A stretch of 64,000 bases of DNA from Opisthorchis felineus (taxonomy: Eukaryota; Platyhelminthes; Trematoda; Opisthorchiida; Opisthorchiidae). Location: NCBI GenBank assembly GCA_004794785.1, contig SJOL01003837.1:1-64000 (forward strand). Reading direction: 5' to 3'. Both the position numbers and the translations under genes were made by a program. A model generated the notes under the pieces. It did not search any database and had not been told where the DNA came from. It saw only the letters and a list, made by a program, of their open reading frames with translations. Shown one piece after another: positions 1 to 11,419 of the stretch. The number at the start of each line of letters is the position of its first letter. Positions within the stretch are counted from its first letter, which is position 1.

Positions 1-2105
1 AGCCTCTGGTGAATGAAACAGTCTTCGATAAAAGTGGCTCGTCTATCTCTAAAGTTAAACAGCGCATCGATCGTTGGGTTGAGCATCTCCAAGGCCATTT
101 CTACTGGCCAGCGACAGTTGCTCGGCCAGGCACCCACCCGGCATCGCAGCCCTTGACATTAAACTTGGAACCCATGATGGTTTCGGAAATGAACGAGTGC
201 CTTTTGTCCTTCAAGCGTCACCGAACTGCTGGTTCTGACGAACTCCCGCCCGCTTTGTTCAAGGATGTGGGTGAGATCCTCAGTTGACGCTTGTCTAACT
301 TATTTGCCTCTGGGTGAAAGAGACCCTCCCAACCAACGGGAGTGAGTCGTTAGTGGTGCCTGTTTGAAAAAGGGAGATTGAAGTGAGTGTGGCAATCACA
401 AGGGAATTAGTTTGACTAAATTAGTTGTGACCCAACTCTTTGCGTCGCTTATTCTACGTCGTCTTACGAACGCGCGTGAAGACGGGACCCGAGAAGAGCA
501 AGCGGGATTCCGGCCGGGAAGGGACTGTGTGAACCACATCTTCACACTGCATCGAGTGTTAGAGCAACGACATGTGTATAGGTGCTCTACAATCTTGGTG
601 TTACTTGACTTCTATTGTGCGTTCTGTTCTGTTGACTCGTTAGTTCTTTTCAACACGCTTGCACAACGAGGTGTGTTCCAGAAATTCGTGAATATCGTGC
701 GCTGTTTGTATTCACATACCTGTGGGCTCGTGACAGTGTATGGAGCAGCTCTCCAAAAGCTATCCTACAATCAGTCTTGTCCGACAAGGATGTCCACTCT
801 TTCCTTTTTGTTTAATTTTGCCAGTGAAGTAGTGAGGCGAACACTGGGAGGTCTCCATCATCATCATCATCAACAGCATGACATCAGTGTTCAACACCGA
901 CGCTTCGTTGCCGTACAACCATGATTTATTTGAAAGTCTTATTGTGAAGGAAAGAATAAAGGTGAATGGGTGTGGGACTTGGTGCTAGCCTACGACAACC
1001 ATTCCGAGGTGCCTACACCTCCAGATACTCAGCGAATCTGGATAGAAACTGACAACAAGAACGCCACTGACATCGGTTGGCAGCCATATCTTGCAGCGTC
1101 TCCAACCAGGCGCAGTGGAGATCACGCGGTCCCCAACCTGGAAGGTGAGCACCACCGACAGCACTCAATGGGAGGTCTCCAAAACCATGGTGTTCAGCTC
1201 TTTGCCAGATAACCTTGTCAATTCAGGATGTGCGGACGACATTGTTCTCACTTTTGTGAAAGAGCAGGAAGCGCAAGCATTACTTGAAAGCCATCTGAGG
1301 TCACCCAGTCCTTCAGTATGTGCCTCACGCCCGCAGAGTGCAAAGTCTTGCTGCGGAACGTACAGTCTTTGAGCACGCCTCTGAGATTTCAAGGGGTAAC
1401 ACCTTAGGATGTGGATCGTTTAATGTGTCTCGAAGCTGCATTAGCTCTGACTGTAATATGACAGACGAAGTGAACGCACGAAATTCTAAGACCAGAATAG
1501 TGTTTGACACTTTGCGCTACTTGTGGCCTCAAAAAGACACCACTGGGTCTCAAAGGACGCGTATATCAGACAACAGTGTGAGCTGTAATGCTGTATGGTT
1601 GCGATACTTGGCCAATTCATTCGAGGGATCTGAGACATCTTCTGGTCTTTGATCACCGATGTCTCAGCCGGAACCAAAAAGTGAGGTGATCAGGAGACGG
1701 GTTTAAGTGAAGCATGCCGTACTTCACTGGAAGAATGCATCCAGCACTACAAGCTAAAGTGGCTGAGCCATGTATTACGCATGCCAAGTTACCGCCTGCC
1801 GAGGTGAGCATTTTTTTGTGCCTAATTCCGAGTGGCGGAAACCTAGTGGTGACATGGCAGAAAGGAATGAAGAATGTCCTCCTTCCAGGATGGGGTCCGC
1901 GTGACCCTCCCTGTGCTTGGCGGGAGACACTGGACAATGTGGTGGCTAACCGATGTCAGTGGCTTTCATGCTGCCAGTTTCTATCCAGATTGTCTAACTG
2001 GGTGCTGGAGGTGTAGACACCTCAGATGTTTGTGTTAGACTAGCCCTAGGTCCCCTCCCTGACTCATTTTTTCTTCTCCGCCATAAAGTTTTATTCAAAT
2101 AAATT
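1..2105 (+). mobile_element. Degenerate non-LTR (LINE) retrotransposon A, cut by the window edge
   Basis: Broken reverse transcriptase reading frames run through this stretch. They begin in the linker between endonuclease and RT (9-287). The RT core follows at 412-840 with EEQAGFRPGRDCVNHIFTLH and an LLDFYCAF block. A CADDIVLTF catalytic box (variant of YADD) lies near 1228-1254, and the C-terminal LPGWGPRD tail is near 1887-1910. Frameshifts and stops separate these blocks, so the copy is dead. The 3' untranslated part ends around 2105 after ATAAA-like runs. A 311-bp foreign piece (858-1168) splits the RT domain. The clade (RTE or CR1-like) is inferred from motif style only. Confidence 0.88.
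858..1168 (-). mobile_element. Nested 5'-truncated LINE 3' end inserted in element A
   Basis: The segment is the reverse complement of the 3' end of the same LINE family; it aligns along its length with plus-strand 39200-39480. It is bounded by a 13-bp direct repeat TGGGAGGTCTCCA at 845-857 and 1169-1181, the expected target-site duplication. Its 3' terminus on the minus strand is a (TGA)n run, seen on the plus strand as CATCATCATCATCATCA just after 857. If the insert and one repeat copy are skipped, the RT frame reads on as RRTLGGLQNHGVQLF, so the insertion postdates element A. Confidence 0.88.
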
Positions 2106-2200
2106 GACATGGTTGTAGGGCGGTGAAGCACCAGTGTCTTTCTCTAGTGTGGCTCTCTGTGGTGATACTGATGGTGATGTTGTTCTATATTCCCTTTCAG

Positions 2201-2307
2201 GCTAGAGAAATCTGCCCGTTCTTTTTGAAGAAGCGATGTGCCTATGGAGAGAAATGCCTTTTTGCACACGTCCGACCAGCCACATTTTCAAACACTGCTG
2301 CGTCGAA
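2201..2307 (+). CDS. CCCH zinc finger gene, exon with finger 1
   Basis: The acceptor CCCTTTCAG ends at 2200 and the donor GTGAGT starts at 2308. The exon reads from codon position 1 and encodes AREICPFFLKKRCAYGEKC then LFAH, a C-x7-C-x5-C-x3-H finger. It ends two bases into a codon that the first base of the next exon completes as Lys. Confidence 0.85.
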
Positions 2308-5300
2308 GTGAGTTTCTTCTTGATCTGCCTGTTACTTTTGGTTGCCGCAAAACGATCGTTTTTCTTATTTGAACGGTCTGACTCAGATTCATGTGGAAGA
2401 CTTATTCTGTGAACTCTATGGGCCTACATTTTTATGAAGATGATTATTTACAACTGTTTTGGAGGTGATGAGTGCTGTGATCATAACATAAATACTACAC
2501 ATGCTTCTGCCCCCATTTCAGGCAACCCAGTGTCGGTCACCCGCTGATTGTTGCCATATTGTCTTCAAGTATCTGTTTAGGGGTCGGGAATCCCCGTGAA
2601 GTTTCAGCGTTGTTACATTGTGGAGCACTCACGGTCCAAGAAAGCTGGTTTCACTTGGATACTGATAGCGTTGTGGTCTGGTTGAAAGGACTCAGTATTT
2701 TCGGAGGCGACCGTGTGACTTTTTTCAGTAGTGGTGTGCCTGACTGCCACCGCGCGAGTTCATAGAGAATCCACTCAGGCTACTTACTTTCAACGACGGC
2801 AGATTTCGGACTTTCACTCATTTTTGGTGATATTTGCTTTTTGGCGGTAGAAGATACTCGTGGAAGCCATCAAAACAAATCGTTCAACGAACAAAGCTTG
2901 GTTTATGTGATTGCCATCAAGGCAAAATATCATGAATTTGTTTAAAACTATACAATATTCACGCGTGTTCCATCGTGCACGCAGAATTTAACAGGTAAGG
3001 GGAGGGGGTGGCCCAATGAATTCACCCAGGGTGACTAAACTGATCGATGGTCAATCGTATCTTACTAGTTCTTACTTTTTTATATTAAACGTACTGAAGT
3101 TTCATTCTAAATTCCATCCAGGAGCAATCGTAAATGTGGTTGCAATTCCTTTCAAAGCATAAAAATTTGTAAGATCACCTTTAAATCCATGTTTGTAAAG
3201 TACTTGGGTCTTGTGTTAACCTACAATCGTCTATAGTCTACACACTTCACTTTGCTTTCGGTAAACTAAGGCGCCTTTCTATTCATAGCGTCTATGGATT
3301 TTTTCTGTTTTTGGTGACTCCACTAAAAATTTACCTTCAAAGTTGGTTATGTTGCCGCTGCGCTTGATTTCCTGGACTTGAGCAGAAAGATTTCATCGTG
3401 CTGGCACTCCCCCCCCAAGCTGATTCTTAGATGTAATGGACTTCCCATCTATTTCCTTCTACTTCCCCATTAACCGGTACCTTACTACTCGTGATTCTTG
3501 TTTTTCCGTTATCATAATTACAATTAGTTATAATTAAAATTGCGACTATAATCAACATTCCGATCTTTCGAAATTGATGTCGACCTTTAATACGAGATCA
3601 AAACCTAGGACTACTTTTATAAAAGGCACTACGTACCGTGACACTACTTTGCAGTGTTTGGCCCCTGTTTGCTAACCGTAATACCATTTAACCCGATCTC
3701 TAAGCACGCGTCTTATCGTAACCTCTTGCTTATATTCTCAGTTTGTCATATCCGTTATATTCGCTAAGATTTCGACCTGCAAAATCCTCCACTTGTTGCG
3801 TCGGGCTGCTACTGACCTCGAATTATTAGGTCCAGTTGGGCTAAAACACCGGTTATGCTCTACAGAAGCAGCTGATAAATGTGTGTACAAATTTTTCCAG
3901 GCTTGTTTTCCATCTGTTGGTAACTTGTTTTCGAATAAAAACTGTTCATCAATCTCGTTGGTATCAAGGAAAACTAGTTAGATGTCATGGATCTTTGTCC
4001 AAATGAAACACGAAACGCGGCACATTAGTTGAAGGAGGCCATAAACGAGACTTCTTTGAGTCTCATGTTGACACTATTTTCATCTGCAAATTAGTGTTTC
4101 ACTTGGCAAATAGACTTTCGGGCACACGTGTATTGACATGATCACCAGCGACTGACCAATGTGTGTTCAATAGGTTCCGAGGAAAAATGTGACGGAAATC
4201 TAGGAAGTAAATTGGGCTAAACGGCGCGAAGCCAACCAAACTGGCGTCAAGGGGGAATGTATAAGTTCATTAGAGTCATGGCCAGTCGAATCGTTGGGCT
4301 ACCTCCATATTTAGTATGGAAAATCGTTAGGGACCGATTTTTGTTTTGTCACAACCATATAGAGCCACTGAGGAAGGCCAGACCCTGTGATTGGGAATTG
4401 CCGATATTCAGCGGTGTTTTTGCATGTTTCACATGCGTATCTGTGGTCAATTCTACATGGACACAATTTTGTAGATGGATAAGTGGGCCTAATAGGATAT
4501 TTTCTGGAATGCTATCTGGGAACGGAACATTGTATGAGACTTGAGTTTCGACTTGGAAATCTAGTATGATCAAAATGTAAGTAATCTAATCTTCGGACTG
4601 GGAAATATATTTCAATGATGATGCACCGGGTCCAGTTCTTCAAACATTTGCTGCCCACCTACCTACTCTCTCTCTCGTTAGTATCTTGAGCGTGACCCCC
4701 ATCACTGTCTCACCCGCAATGATGCACGGAGTATTATTATATTCAGTATCTTGTGGTTTGAATTTGACTGAATTTTCAATTTAACCTTCCATCGGCTCTC
4801 ATTACATTGAATTCCTTATCGCGGTTTGTCTCAACTCAACTGACGAAACTGTGATGGGACCTCACCGTCGATTGCGTATAGACCTTACGGTAGATGACGC
4901 CAAATAATTGATATCACTCTAACTTACCTTTTATCTCATTTCTTTACTATAGAAATTTTTTAACCGTCTTTTTTGGTCTCCTGTGACTCATCTGTTCACA
5001 AAAATGCTATTGTTTTGCTTCTTGCTTTCAGGCCTCTCACGATACCATGCAAATTTTTCGCTCATGGCTACTGTCGTCTTGGAACCAAATGTCGCTTTGC
5101 GCACGAAGTTCCTGGTAAGTTACCCCATTCTTGATTTGTTTGTCGAGTTTTGCTTGAAATCAGCTTAATATGCATAAATTCCAACGGTCACTACGGGGAA
5201 AATGTGGTTTCGGGTTATGAGCTATGCTTATTCAGACGTGTAGTCAGCCAGGTGCTTTCCGTGGAACGCAGGTTTCGAAATGTCTTGCAGCTATCCTTTT

Positions 5301-8300
5301 AGCCATTCTGCCCAAGGTATATTAAGCTACGCCGAAATTCTCTTGACATTTTTCATCATTTTTACGTTTGGGAGCGGGGAACCAGACAGTAACATGTGAG
5401 GTGATCTAGTTCACTCGTTTTCATCATCATGATGATGATGAAAACGAGTGAACTAGATCACCGAATCTATAACCTGTGGAAGGACCAAATGAACACAAGC
5501 AGAACATTCATGCAAGTCCGCCATCGGCGACGTAAGTCTAGCTTGCAATTTCATTGTTTCAACGCAACAAAGCATCTGCTCTAAATGGCTCGCATCCTGT
5601 ACTTTTCAAAAGTGGCGAGTCCCTCGTGCCATCCTGACGACTCTGCTCCAAAGTATCTAGAATGAGGAAAGAATGCCGACACAATGGAGCGCCTGGACGG
5701 TGGCTACCATATTCGAAAGGGGGACGAGATGGCTCAGTGGTTAGAGCGCGAATTTACTGACCGGAAGGTCCGTAGTTCGAACCCGACCTCTGCATCTCGA
5801 CTTCCCCTGCCTAGGCTTGGGCAACTTGGCAGTATCCTAGTCGTCGTGCTTCCTTCTTGTGGCATGGCAGCTAAGCACCGAAAGTGTTACAGGTGAACGA
5901 TTATCTTTTTTTCTTTTATTATATTCGAAAGGGGTGCAATAACATCGTGCGAAAACCACTGGGGGATCAGTCTTGTAGCTGGCGTTACCCTACACAGATT
6001 GATTCATCGGGAGAGAATCAAGCTGGGTTTCGCCCTGTCGTGGTTGCACCGATCATATCTTCATCTTGCGACAAATACTGAAACTGTACCACCCCTTCCG
6101 ACGACCAACACTGGTCGTATTTCTTAATCTTAAATATGATTTTGACTCTGTTGGCCGTCAGAACCTGGCTGTGTCTGGCGATTAAGGGTGTCCCTTCTAA
6201 ATTCGTGTCTTATAAAAGTCCTGTATGCCTCCTCCCAAGGTTGCATACTTGTCTACCTCAAGTTCTCTGAGTTCACCACATCCAGTGGTGTCAGGCAAGA
6301 GTGTCTCCTGTCGCCCTTCCTCTTCAACTTCTTAATCGATATGCTGCTTGAATCTACTCTACACGCCTCTAACACACCTTGGGGGTTGAAACACTCGGAA
6401 TATTCGCCCACAGACTTTGAGTGCGCTGACGATATTGCTCTTCTTGGATCAAACCATTAAGAAATACAAAGTTTTAAATAATCTAAATGTTTTGCACAGT
6501 TCGGGATTCGCTTTGCACTTGTGAGGTGTAAAGTGCTGCTACAAGATTGGGTGGAATCAAACCCAAACCTCATGCTTGCGGGTGGACCGACCAATATGTT
6601 AGATAAGTTCGTCTATCTGGGCAGCTGCATAAGTCTTGGCGGTCTGGCGAAGGGCGAAGTCGCTTCCCGAAATGGGAACTCCAAGGCAGCGTTTGCTAAC
6701 CTCCTATATCTGTCACGCCGACGTGACGTGAACTTGGCTGTCAAGGGTAGAGTGTACAATGCCGCGGTCCAATCTGTCCTACTTTATGGGTCAGAGACGT
6801 GCGGAAGACCTTTGGAGACTCTCTTCGGTGCCTCCGAAGCATTGCGCGGGTCTGGTGTGGACATCGGGTCAGTAATGGCTAGGTACGGCAGATGGTCATC
6901 CGGAAGGCTCACTCTCCGTGGATAGGTCAGCTGGTCATAATCCTTAGGTTGCGCTGGTTATGCCATGTACTTCGTATACCAGAGGATGGGTTGCTTCGTA
7001 GGGCTCTCCGCTCCAAGCTTTATGTTCGATGGAGACAGCCGAGACACGGTCAGTCCATGACTTGCCAGCGAAGCACGAAAGCTCCATCGGTCAACTCGGT
7101 CGCGTTGGTAACTGCCGTCTTCCCGGATGGGGACCGCAGGATGAAGTAAACCAATGGTTAATGTCCCTGACATATGGCTGCTTCACGCAGCCACTGGCGA
7201 TCTTGCATCAAAGCTATCGCGTTCACTTCGTAGATCTCATCTCGGCATACTGGACAAATAGATCTGTTTGTCACCACTGCATAGATTGGACCATCGCCTC
7301 CATTGCATGGGTCTGAATTTGTTATTCTCTTTATCCTCGGTGGACAAATCTGTAGCAGCTGGAACCAATGCACTTCGGTGCACCTCTTGCGAGCTGAAAA
7401 GCTGAAACTGTACGCATTTTACAAAATGTACAGCAGAGCAGGTTCCAGCTAGGCGCCTTAGGTATGGGCATGAATTTTATGGCGAATGCCGTTCTGTGTG
7501 AGTTACTATGGAACGGTCAATTTAGAGCAAATTTTCCGGGTGTGACAATACATTGGAGATACAAGGCTTCCGTAAAAGAACTCAGGTTCATTTGGGAGTT
7601 GACCGAACTGTATGACAAACTTAACGTCCGTTCATGCAAATTCGTGGATTTTTTTTGGAAGATTGCGCTTTATGTTAGCGCACAGCTTATTAACATATTC
7701 CTCACTAGATGAGTTACTTGGGGAGCAAGTTTGAACAACAACTGAGAAAAAATTACTTTATATACGGGGGACAACAGGCAAGTCTCTAAAACTGCTACCC
7801 ACTTTCTCCCAGCAGGGACCTCTGTCCTTTTTTGACAGTCGATAAAGGAAGATTACGTTACACAGAAAAAGAATAAAAATATTTTAGATTGAAAACAGCT
7901 TCGTTACACTGCCTATTGTACCAGGCAGCCTATGGACAAATGTGCTTGTGTTGACAGTTTATACAGAACTAAGTTTTACACACATGCCTCTCGATCTTAG
8001 GTGCTTTTGACGTAATTCAGTGTTTATGGGTTTTTATGATATATCTCCAAACTTAGTGTTAGGGAGTCCCGTCTTCGATTTCCCTACGTCCGTTCAGTGT
8101 GCCTTATAAGTACAGGACAGCTCGTGTGACTGAACCTTACTGAATTCGACTTTTTTTACTGTAAGCATCCGGTAAAATTTGAAACCCATGGCCTGTGACC
8201 CTGCAATGGTCCAGAGCTATTCGCGTAGCATTCTAACTATTCTCCAATAGTCAGTCGATTGTCTAACTAAATCACCAACAATTACTAGATATCATACATG

Positions 8301-9091
8301 GAACGAGGATAATTTTATGTTTCACTGCGAACTGTATCGAACCTCAGGAATGCGGGCATACTATGTGCTTGCTTGCCTGGAATGCAAGGCAATCGTGTAG
8401 GACACGATTGAGACAAACGAGGTTCTAAAACTGCTTATGTTGATCCACCCGTTGGCATGGTCACTACCGCATTATGTGTGGAGACTGAGGTCAACTCCCA
8501 AGACCCTAATGTACGTGTGCTGATACTTCATAGAAGAAATTAAAAGCAATGAGTCCGATTCGCCAAAAAACCCTTCACCATCACAATAGTCCATTTCCTA
8601 AGAATATCTTCACCGATACTTCAGGTCCTTTCTCGACAGTGTTTAACCATTTACCCTCAAGACACAAAATTCCCTTATCGGCTGTGTTCCAATGAACAGT
8701 ACGGCTGTAAAAGAAGGGACGATGAGGTAGCACGGACATTGGAAACTGTTGTGCGCAACATATTGTAATGCCGATATCCAGCAGTTGTGTTGTGGTTCAC
8801 GTGGGTCACTAAGTCGATTGGCCTGAGGTGTAGACGATTGGCGGGGAGAAAGAACTGTAATATCCGCATAAGTTGTGTATACGTAAACATGATAAAAACC
8901 AAACCAAGACTGCTGAAAGCTATTTGACAACCCACGGTCGGTTTCGTTTTTCTTGAGTTTCATCAGGTAGGCGTAGTTCCTGAGTTCCGATCAACCCTGT
9001 GTTCTACTTGAACTCCAAGTTGTACGCAGTCGGCGAAGTATACTCATTTGCAAAATACTTCATTGCTAACGAAAGACCAAACTAAGTCTCC

Positions 9092-9128
<37 letters not shown>

Positions 9129-11201
9129 ATGAACGTATAATATTCGGCAACATTATGAGTAGTGCGTTGTCCAGTAAATATAATGCGATATCTCGAATAG
9201 CGTGCCAACTGAAAAATGATATGGCTTTTTCGCAACACATTCTGTTGAGGAATATGAGAGATTCAGTTGAGTCTCTCGTTAGCACCAAATCAATTTGCAC
9301 CTGCTCGGTAGTGTCATGTTTCCTAATGTGTTTCCTAAACTGTATCATTTAGCAGTTTAACCAAGCAGGTAGGATATGTAGGCAGAAACAACCACAAACT
9401 TCCCTTACGTTTTATCCAGACTTATGTGTCCCAGGGCTTTAAGATTTAATTAACCCCACAATTGTCCCGATCACCATTCTATAATAACTATTATTATTAT
9501 TACAGAAGCTGTTGCAGTCGTGCGGCCATCTTATTATTAGGTTGAGAAATAGCGAAACTGCTTCATCGATGATAAAGCAAAGTACGCATCCGATCCACAG
9601 TGCCACCGCAACTCACACTATTGGGGTAATTCGGCTAAGGTTTAGCATGCCTGCTCACTGTCATCGCTTTGCCCAGCATTGCTACACGCTTTCTTCTGCT
9701 CTGGACGCACGTTCATTGTCGTTGTTGTGAGTAAAGATCAACAAGACATCGGATCCAGCAGTTGGATGGTCTGTTTTTCGGTTTCACAGCGTACACATCA
9801 TCGCTCCACTCAGTGAACACGTGCTTTCTTGTTTCGTTCTGTTTAGAATGGCGACTAGGTAAACATTCCTAATGCGCGACCAACACTTGGGTACTATCCA
9901 GTCGCGTTGAGCTAATGCAGGCCGATCGGTGTGATTTTAGCCCCATTTCTTGTTTTTTTTTAAATCTCACTAGCTTTGTCTGCTCTCATTCGAGTGTGTT
10001 ATATGCATCGCACTCGGAATGAAGACATGATTGGTTTCACACTGCGAGAACCAATCAATGGGCCATGCGTAATAGGAGCGCTTTTTTTTCTTCAAGTTTG
10101 TTCGCTCACTTGAAGTTGAAATGGCATAAAACAGATTATTGCGCATACATACCACATAAGTAGTCAGGATGAGAATAATTCCTTCAGATTGATAACGTCA
10201 TCTGCAGAATACTTTCCTGTACTGGCTCGATGAGGCGGGCTTATAGTTCAATCCTTTTCTGTCTGCACCCTTTTGTGCGTATCTCTGGGGTTTGTTTTGG
10301 CGGCGACTGCCCTTAACAAGGAACACAGAAGGATTAACAGATATCCATTAGTGTTGGGCGTCCCTTCTACGGAGTGAACGCATCCCGTACGGCTAAACCG
10401 AAGAAACTATGGTAGTACTGAAAGTACTCTTGACATTTTTTCATTGCTTTTTGAAACACTGTGAAAAGGAAGTTTGTCTTTGTGTTACATCAACCTATTG
10501 CGCATATGTAGTGCAGGAAATACTGTGAGAACGATTTTGTTTTATGCGATTTCTCGGAAATTTCGCTACGCAGAGTGATTAAAACTTTTTGATGATGAAT
10601 GATGGACTATGGAACGCTCAGGGACTTTCCCTTATTGTTATTGGAGTTTGTAGTTTCATGAAAACCAACTCCAGTTAGCACACTTTTCCGTCATGCGACC
10701 TCTATCCCATTGTCTTTATACTCTGGATACGTAATAACTGTGTTGTACTTTCGTATATTCATTTCTGTTTGAACTTCAGACGCACGACCCGACTTTGTCT
10801 ACCGACGGCCATCTGGGGAATCTGACCGTCGAATGCGGTTGTCGAATCGTTCACAGCCTTCCACAATAGAGAGCTCTAATGAGCAAAAGTCTCCTGCTGG
10901 CTGCTTGTGGAGTGAAAATAGTAATGCTCAAGTACTCCTCACGGACTCAGTCCGGGCGAGGCCAACATTCTCTTTCGTCAAGTCAGAGCAGTCTTTGAAG
11001 CAAGAACAAGTGATGGATACCTCTCATCCCCTAAATGATATGATAGCCGCTTCACAATTGGGCTTCAGTGATGCCGATGTGTACACCCCTCTAAATGGAC
11101 CCCTTTCCCGACAGGAGCTCAAAATTTACCAGTCCAAGGACCCCTTCCGCCCTGGTTTTGTTCCTCTATTACCGCCACCAAAAGAGATGTGTTTTACCTG
11201 A
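2201..11201 (+). CDS. CCCH-type tandem zinc finger protein, 3' part of the gene (3 exons)
   Basis: Three exons (2201-2307, 5032-5114, 10780-11201) join in phase (2 nt + 1 nt; 1 nt + 2 nt) and encode the last 203 residues of a protein that starts before the window. Residues 5-23 and 42-60 are two CCCH fingers, both C-x7-C-x5-C-x3-H, with an 18-residue linker between the last His and the next Cys. The remaining about 140 residues are polar and low in recognisable motifs, ending KDPFRPGFVPLLPPPKEMCFT-like before TGA. CCCH fingers usually bind RNA, and some (makorins) sit in ubiquitin ligases. No RING is present in this part, and I cannot assign a subfamily. The gene converges on the dynein gene; a polyadenylation signal follows at 11398. 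Confidence 0.85.
2308..5031 (+). other. Intron of the CCCH gene, no recognised feature
   Basis: This 2.7-kb intron lies between the two finger exons. I see AT-rich non-coding sequence with only short chance ORFs and no repeat shared with other parts of the window. Confidence 0.6.
5032..5114 (+). CDS. CCCH zinc finger gene, exon with finger 2
   Basis: The acceptor TTGCTTTCAG ends at 5031 and the donor GTAAGT starts at 5115. After one base that completes the preceding Lys codon, the exon encodes PLTIPCKFFAHGYCRLGTKC followed by RFAHEVP, the second C-x7-C-x5-C-x3-H finger. It ends one base into an Asp codon. The 83-bp length fits both neighbouring phases. Confidence 0.88.
5400..5462. repeat. 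63-bp perfect palindrome (31-bp arms, 1-nt centre)
   Basis: The arm GGTGATCTAGTTCACTCG... (5400-5430) is followed by a single G at 5431 and then its exact reverse complement (5432-5462). The centre is CATCATCAT against ATGATGATG. It lies in the second intron of the CCCH gene. No second copy was seen in the window. Confidence 0.95.
5560..7240 (+). mobile_element. Degenerate non-LTR retrotransposon B (different family from A)
   Basis: Broken RT pieces follow in order. NEERMPTQWSAWTVATIFERG is followed across the inserted SINE by CENHWGISL; then NQAGFRP near 6020, and GVRQECLLSPFLFNFLIDML near 6290-6350. ADDIALLG (Y/C-ADD box) is near 6425, LAVKGRVYNAAVQSVLLYGS near 6740-6795, and LPGWGPQD in the tail near 7110-7140. 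Many frameshifts and stops make it non-functional. Ends are approximate. It sits in intron 2 of the CCCH gene in the same orientation. Confidence 0.85.
5723..5920 (+). mobile_element. tRNA-derived SINE, copy A, inside LINE B
   Basis: A RNA polymerase III box A-like GATGGCTCAGTGGTTAGAGC (5729-5748) and a box B GTTCGAACC (5775-5783) give the tRNA-like head. A tRNA-unrelated body ends GTTACAGGTGAACGATTA and a T-rich tail. A 14-bp direct repeat ATATTCGAAAGGGG flanks it (5709-5722 and 5921-5934). Removing the SINE and one repeat restores an open RT frame of LINE B. Confidence 0.92.
7241..8899. other. Intronic stretch without recognised features
   Basis: This is part of intron 2 of the CCCH gene between LINE B and a foldback repeat. 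Only short chance ORFs are present. A small hairpin CAATCGTG/CACGATTG lies near 8390. I see no gene or repeat copy. Confidence 0.55.
8930..8973 (-). ncRNA. Decayed hammerhead ribozyme motif in F1
   Basis: Read on the minus strand, CTGATGA (8966-8960) and GAAA (8945-8942) are retained. The stem II strands AACT/AAAC no longer pair well, and the base expected to be the U before the cleavage site has become C (CCGACC instead of CCGGTC). It is probably inactive. Confidence 0.55.
9095..9125. repeat. (AT)n microsatellite
   Basis: This is an uninterrupted AT dinucleotide run of about 31 bp inside foldback copy F1. Confidence 0.97.
9311..10779. other. 3' part of CCCH intron 2, no recognised feature
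   Basis: The stretch is non-coding in appearance, with a short ATT run near 9484-9503 and short unconvincing ORFs. The acceptor GAACTTCAG ends at 10779. Confidence 0.55.
10780..11201 (+). CDS. CCCH zinc finger gene, terminal exon
   Basis: The acceptor ends at 10779. Two bases complete an Asp codon, and the frame then stays open for 139 codons to TGA at 11199-11201. The peptide is Ser/Gln/Pro-rich with no domain I recognise, and ends in a proline cluster (VPLLPPPKEMCFT). In-phase joining to the finger exons is the main support. Confidence 0.85.
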
Positions 11202-11397
11202 TAAACTGCGCTCTCACTCACTTTATTATTTTCATTCAGGCAACAGAAAGTATACGCCAATACTTTTGCATAAATGGGCTGCTGTTTATTACAGGATTGG
11301 TCATTCAGGCCTCGCGCGATGTAACAACTGCTGCTTACGTTAGAATGCATGTATAACACATCTCTATTCGTGAGTTACGCACACACGCAGTCGATAG

Positions 11398-11403
11398 AAT
11401 AAA
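11398..11403 (+). terminator. AATAAA polyadenylation signal of the CCCH gene
   Basis: AATAAA lies 197 nt after the stop codon, with GT-rich sequence shortly after (TGTTCTCTGG). It is the first canonical signal downstream of the stop. Confidence 0.6.
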
Positions 11404-11419
11404 TGTTCTCTGGTCCACG

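Larger units (their letters stand above)
8905..9310 (-). repeat. Foldback repeat family, copy F1, with (AT)n interruption
   Basis: The minus strand matches the family unit that holds a hammerhead-like core in copies F4 and F5. Shared pieces are CATCAGGTAGGCG (8961-8973), a decayed TTGTTCTACTTGAAC segment, CTCATTTGCA near 9050, and CGATATCTCGAATA near 9190 followed by CAACTGAAA. An (AT)n run of about 31 bp (9095-9125) sits in the middle. Edges are approximate. Confidence 0.7.

Noticed and set aside
5729..5783. Could be a genuine tRNA gene because box A and box B are present
   Set aside because: No cloverleaf closes around an acceptor stem, the same body recurs in four places, and target duplications flank three of them. 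It is a SINE head.
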